Assembly: GCF_009711135.1 (NCBI RefSeq)
Contig: NZ_WMIC01000012.1
Span: 1 to 64,000, forward strand
Direction of reading: 5' to 3'
DNA from: Flavobacterium sp. LC2016-01
GTDB taxonomy: Bacteria > Bacteroidota > Bacteroidia > Flavobacteriales > Flavobacteriaceae
Length of the DNA: 64,000 nucleotides
Shown here: one piece after another, positions 37,233 through 46,166 of the stretch
Numbering within the stretch: position 1 is the stretch's first letter
Layout of the letters: each line of letters begins with the position of its first letter
Program-made: the position numbers and the translations under genes
Notes under the pieces: model-generated
Database searches by the model: none
What the model was told of the DNA's origin: nothing
The model's input: the letters and a program-made list of their open reading frames with translations, nothing else

Positions 37233-38125
37233 TCACGCGGGTTTTCTAACACATTCACCAATTTCTCTTCATCACTTCCAGCTTCTGCATGATGATCATA
37301 AACCCATTGCACGTGCGGAGGCAAACTCATCAATATACTCTCAATTCTTCCATTCGTTTTTAAACCGAATAATGTGCCTTTGTCATGAACCAGATTAAAC
37401 TCCACATAACGGCCACGACGAATTTCCTGCCAAGTTCTTTGTTCTGGAGTATAAGGAAGATTCTTTCTTCTTTCGACAATTGGAACATACGCTTCAAGGA
37501 AACTATTACCAACCTCAGTTACAAAGTTATACCAATTTTCCATTGACATTGATTCATTTGCTTTGCAATAATCAAAGAACAAACCGCCAATTCCGCGGGC
37601 TTCATTTCGGTGCGCATTCCAGAAATACGAATCACATTGTTTTTTATATTTTGGATAAAACTCTGGATTGTGTTTGTCGCAAGCCGTTTTGCACGTTTGG
37701 TGAAAATGTTTTGCATCTTCCTCAAACAAATAATAAGGCGTTAAATCTTGTCCGCCTCCAAACCATTGTTGGATGACTTTTCCTGATTCATCATACATTT
37801 CAAAATAACGCCAATTGGCATGAACGGTTGGTGTCATTGGGTTTTTTGGATGTAAAACCAAACTTAATCCGCAGGCAAAGAAATCAGCTTCGCCAACGCC
37901 AAACATTTTTTGCATCGTTTCCGGCAATTTTCCATGAACGGCTGAAATGTTTACACCGCCCTTTTCAAAAACAGCACCGTTTTCGATAACGCGAGTTCTT
38001 CCGCCTCCGCCTTCTGGACGTTTCCATAAGTCTTCACGGAATTTCGTCGTTCCGTCAACAGCTTCTAGTCCAGCGCAGATTTGATCTTGTAATTGTTGTA
38101 TGTAGGCGTAAAATTTATCTTTCAT
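37223..38125 (-). CDS. hemF: Oxygen-dependent coproporphyrinogen III oxidase
   Basis: 300 residues from ATG 38125 (MKDKFYAYIQQLQDQ). HemF signatures: GGGGRTRVIENGAVFEKGGV, HANWRYFEMYDE, WFGGGQDLTPYYLFEED and GRYVEFNLVHDKGTLFGL. It decarboxylates coproporphyrinogen III to protoporphyrinogen IX using O2, implying aerobic heme synthesis. Its start overlaps the preceding acetyltransferase gene by 11 nt. Confidence 0.97.
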   Translation of the reverse strand: MKDKFYAYIQQLQDQICAGLEAVDGTTKFREDLWKRPEGGGGRTRVIENGAVFEKGGVNISAVHGKLPETMQKMFGVGEADFFACGLSLVLHPKNPMTPTVHANWRYFEMYDESGKVIQQWFGGGQDLTPYYLFEEDAKHFHQTCKTACDKHNPEFYPKYKKQCDSYFWNAHRNEARGIGGLFFDYCKANESMSMENWYNFVTEVGNSFLEAYVPIVERRKNLPYTPEQRTWQEIRRGRYVEFNLVHDKGTLFGLKTNGRIESILMSLPPHVQWVYDHHAEAGSDEEKLVNVLENPREWI

Positions 38126-38666
38126 GTTGAATATATTCTGATTTAAGTAATCCGAAGTAAACGGTATTTTGCAAAGTGCCATCACCGTTTCTAAATTCGT
38201 CCCTTAAAATTCCTTCTTGTTTAAAATTGTGTTTCAATGCAATTTGCTGGCTTGCTAAATTTATTTCTGAAGTACAGATGAAAACTTTGTTAAGTTTCAA
38301 TTCATCGAAACAGAAAGCTAGTGCATAGGAAACCATTTTGGATGTAATGCCTTTTCCTTGAAAATCTTCGTCAATAAAGTAGCCTAATTCACATTTTGAA
38401 ATACGGTAATCGATGGTTTTTACACAGAGATAACCAATTAGATTATTGGTGTTTATTTCTCTGGCATAGAAATAATATCCTTCGCTATTTTTTTCTTTGT
38501 CTTTACTAACGGAAATGAAATTTTCTGCTTTTTCTGGTGAGTCAGAATTAGCCAGTGTTACGGGAAAAGTTTTTCCAATATGATTTTTATTCTTGTCAAT
38601 TAGTTTATAAAACTCGTTGGGAAGAATATGTTCAATTCGGTCTATTTTCCAATCTGTAAAACTCAT
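38115..38666 (-). CDS. RimJ/RimL-type GNAT acetyltransferase
   Basis: 183 residues. GNAT core: IGYLCVKTIDYRISKCELGY, the acetyl-CoA loop DEDFQGKGITSKMVSYAL and the C-terminal ALKHNFKQEGILRDEF. It resembles ribosomal-protein/alanine N-acetyltransferases. It is embedded in the heme operon, overlapping hemF and 2 bp after the hypothetical gene. A heme connection is only positional. Confidence 0.9.
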   Translation of the reverse strand: MSFTDWKIDRIEHILPNEFYKLIDKNKNHIGKTFPVTLANSDSPEKAENFISVSKDKEKNSEGYYFYAREINTNNLIGYLCVKTIDYRISKCELGYFIDEDFQGKGITSKMVSYALAFCFDELKLNKVFICTSEINLASQQIALKHNFKQEGILRDEFRNGDGTLQNTVYFGLLKSEYIQHER

Positions 38667-38668
38667 TG

Positions 38669-39046
38669 TTATTTGTTTTTTAGAGAAGCAATTTTAGTAT
38701 TGATTCCGAAAGAAAAAACTTTGCTCTCTGCCTGAATATATTGATAAACGGCCAAAGCTTTATTTTCAAAATTAAAGTTTTCAGTTTTAGAAAATTCGAC
38801 TAAAATATCAGCAAATTGTTCTAATTGTTCCCAATCAAAGGAAAGTTGAATTAAGAATGCGATTAAATCCTCATTTGAATAATCAATTAAACTTTGAATG
38901 TTTAATCCGACTTCTTTCAGCTGATTTTCAATTTCTGATTGTTGTAAAATACTCAAAGGATAAGGGACAAAAACAAGAGTTCGTAACGTTTTAAGAACGT
39001 TATCAATTCTGATTTTTTCTTCGTCTCTTAAACCTTTGTTTAGCAT
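38669..39046 (-). CDS. Small conserved-looking protein of unknown function in the heme operon
   Basis: 125 residues, largely helical and acidic, no signal peptide or membrane segment. No recognised family (LSFDWEQLEQFADILVEFSK is its most distinctive stretch). It follows hemE by 68 bp and runs 2 bp into the acetyltransferase gene, so it is probably translated with it. Confidence 0.7.
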   Translation of the reverse strand: MLNKGLRDEEKIRIDNVLKTLRTLVFVPYPLSILQQSEIENQLKEVGLNIQSLIDYSNEDLIAFLIQLSFDWEQLEQFADILVEFSKTENFNFENKALAVYQYIQAESKVFSFGINTKIASLKNK

Positions 39047-39053
39047 GCTTTTT

Positions 39054-39109
39054 AGTTTTCAGTCGCAGTTTTCAGTCGCATTAAAATCTGAAAACTGCGA
39101 CTGGAAACT
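39054..39109. repeat. Near-perfect inverted repeat downstream of hemE
   Basis: The 22-bp arms 39054-39075 and 39088-39109 match at 21 positions. Each arm contains CAGTCGCAG and TTTTCAG words. It fills the spacer between hemE and the next gene and could act as an RNA hairpin or partial terminator within the operon. Confidence 0.85.
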
Positions 39110-39114
39110 GAATA

Positions 39115-40140
39115 CTAGTTCCCATATTCCTTAACCGCGTCAATAAATGCTTTTGCGTGATCTACAGGGATATTTGGTAAAATTCCGTGACCTAAATTTA
39201 CGATATATTTGTCTTTTCCGAATTCGTCGATCATTTCGTGAACCATTTTTTTGATAGTCGGAATTGGAGAAAGCAATCTTGACGGATCAAAATTTCCTTG
39301 TAAAGTAATATTTCCGCCAGACAAGTAACGAGCGTTTCTAGCCGAACAAGTCCAGTCAACCCCTAATGCAGAAGCTTTACTTTTTCCCATTTCGCCAAGA
39401 GCAAACCAACATCCTTTTCCGAAAACAATAACCGGAGTAATATCTGCTAAAGCGTCAACAATCTGGTTGATGTATTTCCATGAAAATTCCTGATAGTCAA
39501 CCGGAGAAAGCATTCCTCCCCAAGAATCAAAAATTTGAACGGCATTTACTCCAGATTTTACTTTTTCTTTTAAATATAAAATAGTCGTATCGGTGATTTT
39601 TTGTAATAAAGTATGTGCTGCAGCAGGATTCGAAAAACAGAAACCTTTTGCAGTATCAAAACTTTTAGAACCTTTTCCTTCAACAGCATAACAGAAGATT
39701 GTCCAAGGAGAACCAGCGAAACCAATTAACGGCACTTCGTCGTTCAACATTTCCTTAGTCAATTTTACAGCATCAAAAACGTAACCTAAAGTTTCATTTA
39801 CATCTGGAACAAAAACTTTGTGAACATCTGCTAAAGAACGAATCGGATTTGGAATTATTGGTCCTAAATTATCTTTCAATTCTACGTGAATTCCCATTGC
39901 ACGAGGGACTACCAAAATATCTGAAAATAAAATTGCCGCATCTGGAGCAATTCTTCTGATTGGCTGTACTGTAATTTCAGCAGCTAATTCAGGAGTTTCG
40001 CAACGCGTAAAAAAATCATATTTATCACGAAGTTCTCTAAATTCAGGTAAATATCTTCCTGCCTGACGCATCATCCATACTGGCGGACGCTGCACTGTTT
40101 CTCCTTTTAATGCTTTTAAAAATAGGTCGTTTTTTAACAT
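39115..40140 (-). CDS. hemE: Uroporphyrinogen decarboxylase
   Basis: 341 residues. The signature PPVWMMRQAGRYLPEFRELR is near the N-terminus, with PWTIFCYAVEG, FDSWGGMLSP and NLGHGILPNIP further on. It decarboxylates uroporphyrinogen III to coproporphyrinogen III. It follows hemD by 52 bp in the order hemC-hemD-hemE. Confidence 0.98.
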   Translation of the reverse strand: MLKNDLFLKALKGETVQRPPVWMMRQAGRYLPEFRELRDKYDFFTRCETPELAAEITVQPIRRIAPDAAILFSDILVVPRAMGIHVELKDNLGPIIPNPIRSLADVHKVFVPDVNETLGYVFDAVKLTKEMLNDEVPLIGFAGSPWTIFCYAVEGKGSKSFDTAKGFCFSNPAAAHTLLQKITDTTILYLKEKVKSGVNAVQIFDSWGGMLSPVDYQEFSWKYINQIVDALADITPVIVFGKGCWFALGEMGKSKASALGVDWTCSARNARYLSGGNITLQGNFDPSRLLSPIPTIKKMVHEMIDEFGKDKYIVNLGHGILPNIPVDHAKAFIDAVKEYGN

Positions 40141-40192
40141 GAGTTTTTTATTTTAGTTGCAAAGTCACAAAGGGACAAAGTTGCAAAGGTTT

Positions 40193-40858
40193 TTATTTAT
40201 ATTCTTCTAAAACATCTTCAATCACATCTTCAACCGTTGGCTGGTCTGCAATGATGATGTTTTTTGTGATTTTATGTAAAGCTTCGGCAGTGGTTTCTCC
40301 AATGCAAAAGCAAGTTTCTTTTTTGATTGTATTCTCTTTCAAATAACTTTCAACACCAGACGGACTGAAAAATAAGATTGCATCAACTGCAGTTTTTATT
40401 TTTTGTGGCTGTAACGAGGTATCGTAAACCTGAATTTCGTTCAGTTTTATTCCTGCTTCTTTCAAAGCATTTGGCAGAGTATCTCTTCTCAGATTTCCAC
40501 TGAAAAAAGTATAGCTTTCATTACGGTAAATCAAAGTGATAATTTCGGCTAAATCTGAAGCGTAACCTGTGTAAGCCACAACATTAAATCCGTTTTCAGA
40601 TAAAAGAATCTTTGTTTTTAAACCAACACAGTAAACGTTTTTGGTTTTAAGTTTTTCTGATTCTGGATTTGATAAAACACTATAAACCGCATTTTGGCTG
40701 GTAAAAATTAAACTTTCGTTGAGGTTTTTAAGTTCGAAAGGTTTGTTTTCGGTTTTGATAAAATCAGCTTCGATTACTTCGATGCCAGCTTTTGTCAACT
40801 CTTGTTTTTGAAGAGGAGATAATATTTTGGTAGATAATATCTGAGTTGATTTTGCCAT
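40193..40858 (-). CDS. hemD: Uroporphyrinogen-III synthase
   Basis: 221 residues. HemD is weakly conserved, but LIFTSQNAVYSVL, VYCVGLKTKILLSENGF, ILFFSPSGVESYL and CIGETTAEAL are all family landmarks. Its start codon shares a base with the hemC stop. It cyclises hydroxymethylbilane to uroporphyrinogen III. Confidence 0.93.
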   Translation of the reverse strand: MAKSTQILSTKILSPLQKQELTKAGIEVIEADFIKTENKPFELKNLNESLIFTSQNAVYSVLSNPESEKLKTKNVYCVGLKTKILLSENGFNVVAYTGYASDLAEIITLIYRNESYTFFSGNLRRDTLPNALKEAGIKLNEIQVYDTSLQPQKIKTAVDAILFFSPSGVESYLKENTIKKETCFCIGETTAEALHKITKNIIIADQPTVEDVIEDVLEEYK

Positions 40859-41781
40859 TATTTTTTCAGGGATTCTTTAATTTTCTGCATTAATTCCGTT
40901 CCGCCATTATTCAAAATCTCCTGAGCCGAATGAAAACCTAATTTTTTCCATTCTGAAATATCAACGGTTTTGTTGATTTCCAATTTTTGTTTTCCATCGA
41001 TAGAAAGCAAAACTCCGTGAAAATGAAGTGTATCTTCATCTTCATTATACCTAACCAAAGCCCCGATTGGCGCTGTACATCCGCCTTCAAGCGTTCTTAA
41101 AAACTGACGTTCGATATAAGTGCATATTTCAGTTTCAATATGATTTAATTGTGAAAGTGCATCAAGCGTATAATTGTCATCTTCCATTGCCACAACAAGC
41201 ATTGCTCCTTGTGCCGGCGCCGGAATCATCCAGTCTAAGTTGATGTAATTTTCAGGCTTTAAGTTGATGCGCTCCAAACCTGCAGCAGCAAAAACAGCTC
41301 CGTCCCAATTATTGTCTTGTAATTTTTGCATACGCGTATTTACATTTCCACGTAAATCAACTACAGTATGATTTGGGTATTTATTGAACCAAAGCGCCTG
41401 ACGACGTAAACTTCCTGTCGCAATCGTACTTGGGTTCGCGAAATCGTGATTTCCTTTATGAACCAAAATGTCTAAAACATTGGCTCTTTCTAAAACTGCT
41501 GCCTGAACAATTCCTTTTGGCAAAGCCGTTGGAACATCTTTCATGGAATGCACTGCAATATCAATATCACCATTGATCATGGCAATGTCCAGCGTTTTGG
41601 TAAAAATTCCAGTTATTCCTAATTCGTAAAGAGGTTTGTCCAGAATAATATCGCCTTGAGATTTAACCGCGACAATTGAAGTTTTATAACCCAAATCGTT
41701 CAGTTGTTTTTCGACATTATGCGCTTGCCAAAGTGCTAATTCGCTGTCGCGAGTTCCAATTCTGATTGTTTTTTCAGCCAT
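40858..41781 (-). CDS. hemC: Hydroxymethylbilane synthase (porphobilinogen deaminase)
   Basis: 307 residues from ATG 41781 (MAEKTIRIGTRDSELALWQA); ATG 41799 is a possible alternative. Landmarks are KSQGDIILDKPL, HSMKDVPTALP, TGSLRRQALW and the cofactor cysteine in TLEGGCTAPIGAL. It polymerises four porphobilinogens. The chosen start lies only 14 bp from a palindromic element that separates it from the GxxExxY gene. Confidence 0.97.
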   Translation of the reverse strand: MAEKTIRIGTRDSELALWQAHNVEKQLNDLGYKTSIVAVKSQGDIILDKPLYELGITGIFTKTLDIAMINGDIDIAVHSMKDVPTALPKGIVQAAVLERANVLDILVHKGNHDFANPSTIATGSLRRQALWFNKYPNHTVVDLRGNVNTRMQKLQDNNWDGAVFAAAGLERINLKPENYINLDWMIPAPAQGAMLVVAMEDDNYTLDALSQLNHIETEICTYIERQFLRTLEGGCTAPIGALVRYNEDEDTLHFHGVLLSIDGKQKLEINKTVDISEWKKLGFHSAQEILNNGGTELMQKIKESLKK

Positions 41782-41794
41782 TTTTTGTTTTTTT

Positions 41795-41868
41795 ACCATT
41801 AAGATATTAAGGTAATTAAGCTTTTCTTTGTCAAAGGACATTAAACTTAACTTTCTTAATATAATGGT
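41795..41868. repeat. Imperfect palindromic element, left flank of the GxxExxY gene
   Basis: It begins ACCATTAAGATATTAAG and ends with the approximate reverse complement (CTTAATATAATGGT). It shares a 29-bp direct repeat (41796-41824, 27/29 identical) with the element at 42307-42405. It lies just upstream of hemC. Confidence 0.85.
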
Positions 41869-41880
41869 TCAAATTTTCGT

Positions 41881-42285
41881 TTAATCTATTAATCTTGCAA
41901 AATGATCATTTACAAGAGGTTTCATTGATTTTGTAATATTTGTTGTGTTGAAATTTATCAATAACCCTTGAGGTCTTTGTAATAATTTCATGTAGGTTAA
42001 TAATTGAGCTTCGTGAATTGGTAATAGGTTTTCTATAGCCTTTAATTCAACAACGACACAATCATTAACCAATAGATCTATTCTTAAATCAGATTCAAAT
42101 TCAAGATCATAATAATCAATTTTAACAGATAACTGTTGTTTTACATCATATCCGTTTCGTTCTAATTCATATTTGAGGCACTTCTCGTATATACTTTCCA
42201 AAAGTCCAGGTCCTAAAGCTTTATGTACTTTTATAGCAAAACCTGTAATTTCATAAGCCAATTGTGTTACCTCTTTTTTTGTCAT
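41881..42285 (-). CDS. GxxExxY family protein (PD-(D/E)XK nuclease-like)
   Basis: 134 residues. The naming motif is GPGLLESIYEKCL, and a PD-(D/E)XK-like core follows (DLRIDLLVNDCVVVELKAIE, with Asp then Glu-x-Lys), ending LLINFNTTNI. Members belong to the PDDEXK_3 group and occur in multiple copies in some genomes; no function is established. It interrupts the hemA-hemC series on the same strand and is bracketed by two related palindromic elements. This suggests insertion as a unit of about 0.6 kb. It could be read as part of the hem transcript. Confidence 0.9.
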   Translation of the reverse strand: MTKKEVTQLAYEITGFAIKVHKALGPGLLESIYEKCLKYELERNGYDVKQQLSVKIDYYDLEFESDLRIDLLVNDCVVVELKAIENLLPIHEAQLLTYMKLLQRPQGLLINFNTTNITKSMKPLVNDHFARLID

Positions 42286-42306
42286 AGAACGTATTATTGT
42301 TTTTTC

Positions 42307-42405
42307 GCCATTAAGACATTAAGTTAATTAAGCTTTGTGTCAAAAATTGTTTGACTTAATTCTCTTGACAAAGCTTGGACTTAATTTTCTTAATCTCTTA
42401 ATGGT
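42307..42405. repeat. Imperfect palindromic element, right flank of the GxxExxY gene
   Basis: It starts GCCATTAAGACATTAAG and ends CTTAATCTCTTAATGGT. Inner arms AAGCTTTGTGTCAA and TTGACAAAGCTT also pair. The 29-bp stretch 42308-42336 repeats the left element at 27 of 29 positions, 512 bp apart in direct orientation. Confidence 0.87.
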
Positions 42406-42416
42406 AAAACTAAATT

Positions 42417-43667
42417 TTAAGATGCTTTTATTTTGAAGACTTTTTCGATCCATTCGATGCTTTCATCAACCATAGTATCGTCGTCTTTTAAATGATTTGC
42501 GAAATGAGTAGTGATTTTCTGAATGATTCTATTACTGATGATTTCAGCTTGTTCTTCGTTGAAGTCAGCGATTTTTTTGCTTTGAAAATCTAATTCCGAG
42601 TTTTTAATGGCGTTTAGTTTTTCTTTTAAGGCGTTAATTGTTGGGGCAAATTTTCTGCCTTTCATCCAAATTAGAAATTCTTCTTTGATTTCTTCAATGA
42701 TCGCTTCAGCAGCTGGAATGTGTAATTTTCTGTTTTCCAAAGTTTCATCTGTCAATTGAGACAAATAATCCATGTGAATCAACGTTACGCCTTCTAATTC
42801 CTCAACATTTTCATGAACGTTTTTCGGAATAGACAAATCCAGAATCAACAAAGGTTTTTTAAGATTCAAAATCGCTTTGTCAACCGTTGGGTTTTGCGCG
42901 CCGGTTGCCACAACAACAACATCAGCTTTTTGAAGTTCTAAATGTAATTCAGAATAATCTTTAACAATCAGATTTAATTTTCCAGCTAATTTCTCCGCTT
43001 TGTCTTTCGTTCTGTTGATTAAAGTAATGTGTTCGTTTTTAGTGTGTTTTACTAAATTCTCACAAGTGTTTCTTCCAATTTTTCCAGTTCCGAAAAGCAA
43101 AATATTTTTATTGCTGATATCTTCAACATTCTTCAAAATATATTGTACCGATGCAAAAGAAACCGAAGTAGCGCCAGAGCTGATCTCCGTTTCATTTTTA
43201 ATTCTCTTGCTCGCCTGAATCACTGCATTCACCAATCTTTCCATGAAATTATTGGCCAATCCCATTGATTTTGAATGAACAAAACTAGTTTTGATTTGAG
43301 ATATAATTTCAAAATCGCCCAGAATCTGACTATCTAATCCAGTTCCTACGCGAAATAAATGATTTATTGCTTCTTGATTTTTGTAAACGAAACCAACTCT
43401 TTGAAAAGCGTCAACAGAACCATTGCTGTTGTCGCAGATAAGTTTTATTAATTGAAATGGATGTTCAGCAAAACCGTAAATTTCAGTTCTGTTGCAAGTT
43501 GAAGTAACTAGTAAACTTTCTATTCCATCGTTTTTAGCTTGTTCCAGCAAACGCGTTTTCGCAATTGCGTCTAAACTAAATTGACCTCTGACCTCAGCAT
43601 CAGCTTTTTTATAACTCAGACCAACTGAGTAAAAATAAAGGTGTTTCGGTACATTATTGTTTTCCAT
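42417..43667 (-). CDS. hemA: Glutamyl-tRNA reductase
   Basis: 416 residues. It begins LYFYSVGLSYKKADAEVR, the catalytic Cys is in LLVTSTCNRTEIYG, then GLDSQILGDFEIISQIK, the NADPH loop LLFGTGKIGRNTCENL and a C-terminal dimerisation helix. It reduces glutamyl-tRNA to glutamate-1-semialdehyde, the first committed step of the C5 route to heme. It is the first gene of the minus-strand hem series and is divergent from an AraC regulator. Confidence 0.97.
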   Translation of the reverse strand: MENNNVPKHLYFYSVGLSYKKADAEVRGQFSLDAIAKTRLLEQAKNDGIESLLVTSTCNRTEIYGFAEHPFQLIKLICDNSNGSVDAFQRVGFVYKNQEAINHLFRVGTGLDSQILGDFEIISQIKTSFVHSKSMGLANNFMERLVNAVIQASKRIKNETEISSGATSVSFASVQYILKNVEDISNKNILLFGTGKIGRNTCENLVKHTKNEHITLINRTKDKAEKLAGKLNLIVKDYSELHLELQKADVVVVATGAQNPTVDKAILNLKKPLLILDLSIPKNVHENVEELEGVTLIHMDYLSQLTDETLENRKLHIPAAEAIIEEIKEEFLIWMKGRKFAPTINALKEKLNAIKNSELDFQSKKIADFNEEQAEIISNRIIQKITTHFANHLKDDDTMVDESIEWIEKVFKIKAS

Positions 43668-43690
43668 AAATTCACTTTCATAAAGTGCAA

Positions 43691-43698
43691 CAAAATTA
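43691..43698 (-). promoter_or_regulatory. -7 element of hemA
   Basis: On the minus strand TAATTTTG, 24 bp before the hemA ATG. It lies in the 226-bp divergent spacer with the AraC-family gene. No strong -33 match. Confidence 0.45.
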
Positions 43699-43792
43699 TT
43701 GCAATAGTGTTTATAAAAGTAACGCTAAAAGTACTTTTTATATCGCTGTATGTTTTTTTGAACCTAAATGGGTGTTTTTGAGTAAAAAGGAC

Positions 43793-43800
43793 TATTTTTG
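43793..43800 (+). promoter_or_regulatory. -7 element of the AraC-family gene
   Basis: TATTTTTG about 93 bp before the ATG, implying a leader of about 85 nt. Weak -33 support. Confidence 0.35.
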
Positions 43801-43893
43801 TAGCAAAATCAACTCATTTCAAGTGATTAGTTTAGAGTGATTCTAAATAACATTTCGCGTTAGATTTGATTTTAGTTAAAAAAAAATATCGCT

Positions 43894-44766
43894 ATGAGTT
43901 CTCAAGAAGTTATAAAAATTGAAGACGACTTTACGCTGATCCGTTTTCAAAATGATAGTTTGGAACCTTTTTCTGCACAGCACGAAATAGGTACTGGCTT
44001 GATACAGTTTCACTTCGGGATAAAAGGCAATGCTAAATTCTTGTTCAATCAAGGTTCTTATGCTTTAGATCTGAAGGAAGAAAAATCACTGCTTTTATAC
44101 AATCCGCAGAAAGAATTACCGCTTAATTTAGAATTGGCTCCAAACTCGTGGGTCATTTCGGTAATTGTTTCCATCAAAAAATTTCACGCGTTGTTTTCTG
44201 CCGAAGCCGATTATATTACTTTTTTAAGTCCTGATAATAAAGACAAAAAGTATTATAATGAAGGAAATATTAGTCCGTCAATGGCAATTGTACTGAGTCA
44301 GCTGTTTCATTATAATCTTCATCCGTCTATAAAAAACCTTTATTATAAGGGAAAAGGATACGAATTATTGAGTTTGTATTTCAATAGAACCGAAGATCCG
44401 AATGCAGAACAATGTCCGTTTTTGATTGATGAAGATAATGTGCTGAAAATCAGAAAAGCAAAAGAAATCATTATCGCGAATATGGCTGAGCCGCCGGGAT
44501 TGCAAGAACTGGCAGATGAAATTGGTTTGAATTTGAAGAAACTCAAAATGGGTTTCAAACAAATTTACGGCGACACGGTTTACGGTTTCCTCTTCGATTA
44601 TAAAATGGATTTCGCCCGAAAACTTTTAGACAGCGGTTCTTATAATGTAAACGAAGTTGGACTGAAAATTGGTTATAGCACAGGAAGTCACTTTATTGCG
44701 GCGTTCAAGAAAAAGTTCGCGACGACACCTAAAAAGTATTTGATGTCTATTAATGCGAATGTTTAG
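43894..44766 (+). CDS. AraC family transcriptional regulator
   Basis: 290 residues. The N-terminal ~160 residues form a ligand-binding-type domain with no clear cupin motif. The C-terminal ~100 residues are a double HTH: LQELADEIGLNLKKLKMGFK, FARKLLDSGSYNVNEVGLKI, then GYSTGSHFIAAFKKKFATTP. The style resembles iron/siderophore regulators such as PchR, but this is not certain. Position between hemA (divergent) and hemH (downstream) makes it a candidate regulator of heme genes. Confidence 0.9.
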   Translation: MSSQEVIKIEDDFTLIRFQNDSLEPFSAQHEIGTGLIQFHFGIKGNAKFLFNQGSYALDLKEEKSLLLYNPQKELPLNLELAPNSWVISVIVSIKKFHALFSAEADYITFLSPDNKDKKYYNEGNISPSMAIVLSQLFHYNLHPSIKNLYYKGKGYELLSLYFNRTEDPNAEQCPFLIDEDNVLKIRKAKEIIIANMAEPPGLQELADEIGLNLKKLKMGFKQIYGDTVYGFLFDYKMDFARKLLDSGSYNVNEVGLKIGYSTGSHFIAAFKKKFATTPKKYLMSINANV

Positions 44767-44782
44767 ATTTTTGTTCGCCACT

Positions 44783-44798
44783 CCCGATAGCTATCGGG
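44783..44798. repeat. 16-bp perfect palindrome
   Basis: CCCGATAGCTATCGGG. An identical copy is at 49383-49398. The surrounding 244-bp spacer also has degenerate ATCTGCGAAC/GATCTGCGTG words and a TTTCACGAATT motif, and no gene. Confidence 0.9.
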
Positions 44799-44938
44799 AT
44801 CATGAATTAATCTGCGAACATCTGTTCTAATCTGTTTAGATCTGCGTGAAAAATTTCACGAATTGTTCAAATCGATTTTAAATATTCTACAATAATTAAA
44901 AAGTAATAATTATCATATTTCTAAAAAGTAGCAAGCCC

Positions 44939-44946
44939 TACTTTTG
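44939..44946 (+). promoter_or_regulatory. -7 element of hemH
   Basis: TACTTTTG, 64 bp before the hemH ATG. GCTTAAAGC occurs twice in the leader between the two. Confidence 0.45.
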
Positions 44947-45010
44947 ACGAAATTTTAAAAACAAATAAAAAGCTTAAAGCCCAGCGCTTAAAGCCTAAAG
45001 CAAAAAAATA

Positions 45011-46027
45011 ATGAAAGGCGTATTATTAGTAAACTTAGGATCTCCAGACAGTCCAACTCCAAAAGATGTAAAACCTTATTTAGATGAATTTTTAATGGAT
45101 AAATACGTGATCGATGTTCCGTATTTATTGAGAGCATTATTAGTTCGTGGAATCATTCTAAGAAAAAGACCAGAAGAATCAGCACACGCTTACGCAAAAA
45201 TTTGGTGGGAAGAAGGTTCTCCGTTAATCGTTCTTTCTGAAAGAATGCATAAAAAAGTGCAGCCTTTAACCAATGTTCCGGTTGAATTGGCAATGCGTTA
45301 CGGATCAATGACAATCGAAAAAGGTTTACAGAAACTGCACGATCAAGGCGTTACAGAAGTTTTGCTTTTCCCGCTTTATCCACAATATGCAATGGCTTCT
45401 ACTTTGACGATTTTAGTTTTGGCAGAAGAAATCCGCAAAGCGAAATTTCCTCACATGAAATTTACAGATGTTCCGGCATTTTACAACAAACCGGATTACA
45501 TCAAAAACGTTGCTGATTCAATTAAAACACATTTGCGTGATTTTGATTATGATCAATTGGTGTTTTCATACCACGGAATTCCGGAACGTCATATTCGCAA
45601 AACTGATGTGACTAAATCACATTGTAAAATTGATGGATCTTGTTGCAATACACCTTCGCCGGCGCATGATTTTTGCTACCGTCATCAATGTTATGAAACC
45701 ACTCGTCTGGTTGTTGAACAATTAGGAATTCCAAAAGACAAATATTGCTTGACTTTCCAATCGAGATTGGCGGGCGATAAATGGCTAGAACCTTATACAG
45801 ACATTGAAATAAACAACATGCCAGCAAAAGGAATTAAGAAAATTGCAGTCGTAACGCCTGCGTTTGTAACAGATTGTCTAGAAACTCTTGAAGAAATCGC
45901 CATGCGCGCCAAAGAAGATTTCGAAGAAAATGGAGGGAAAGAATTCTTAACCATTCCGTGTTTGAATGATGATGATGAATGGTGCGAAACGGTTGGAAAT
46001 TGGATTAATGATTGGGCTTCGAAATAG
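45011..46027 (+). CDS. hemH: Ferrochelatase
   Basis: 338 residues. It begins MKGVLLVNLGSPDSPTPKD; the metal-insertion motif is VFSYHGIPERHIRKTD, and FQSRLAGDKWLEPYTD and VVTPAFVTDCLETLEEI follow. The Cys-rich loop (HCKIDGSCCNTPSPAHDFC) is longer than in enzymes with a plain CQCQ stretch. It inserts Fe2+ into protoporphyrin IX. It precedes hemJ by 139 bp on the same strand. Confidence 0.97.
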   Translation: MKGVLLVNLGSPDSPTPKDVKPYLDEFLMDKYVIDVPYLLRALLVRGIILRKRPEESAHAYAKIWWEEGSPLIVLSERMHKKVQPLTNVPVELAMRYGSMTIEKGLQKLHDQGVTEVLLFPLYPQYAMASTLTILVLAEEIRKAKFPHMKFTDVPAFYNKPDYIKNVADSIKTHLRDFDYDQLVFSYHGIPERHIRKTDVTKSHCKIDGSCCNTPSPAHDFCYRHQCYETTRLVVEQLGIPKDKYCLTFQSRLAGDKWLEPYTDIEINNMPAKGIKKIAVVTPAFVTDCLETLEEIAMRAKEDFEENGGKEFLTIPCLNDDDEWCETVGNWINDWASK

Positions 46028-46094
46028 AAAATAGAGGCAAGAGTAAAGAAAAAAGACTTTATAATGGACGCAAGTTGTGTTCAAAATAATATTT

Positions 46095-46160
46095 GTTTCA
46101 AGTTTCAGGTTTCAAGTTAGAATCAACTTTAAGAAAACCTGAAACTTGAAACCTGAAACA
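46095..46160. repeat. CCTGAAACTTGAAACC-type inverted repeat
   Basis: The left half is built of TTTCAAGTTTCAGG units and the right half of CCTGAAACTTGAAA units. The two halves fold on each other in several registers. It lies immediately before the hemJ start and is the same family as 19641-19668 and 47033-47081. Confidence 0.85.
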
Positions 46161-46166
46161 AAAATT

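Noticed and set aside
41795..42405. Classical insertion sequence in the heme operon
   Set aside because: No transposase is present; the only gene is the GxxExxY protein, so a standard IS is not supported.
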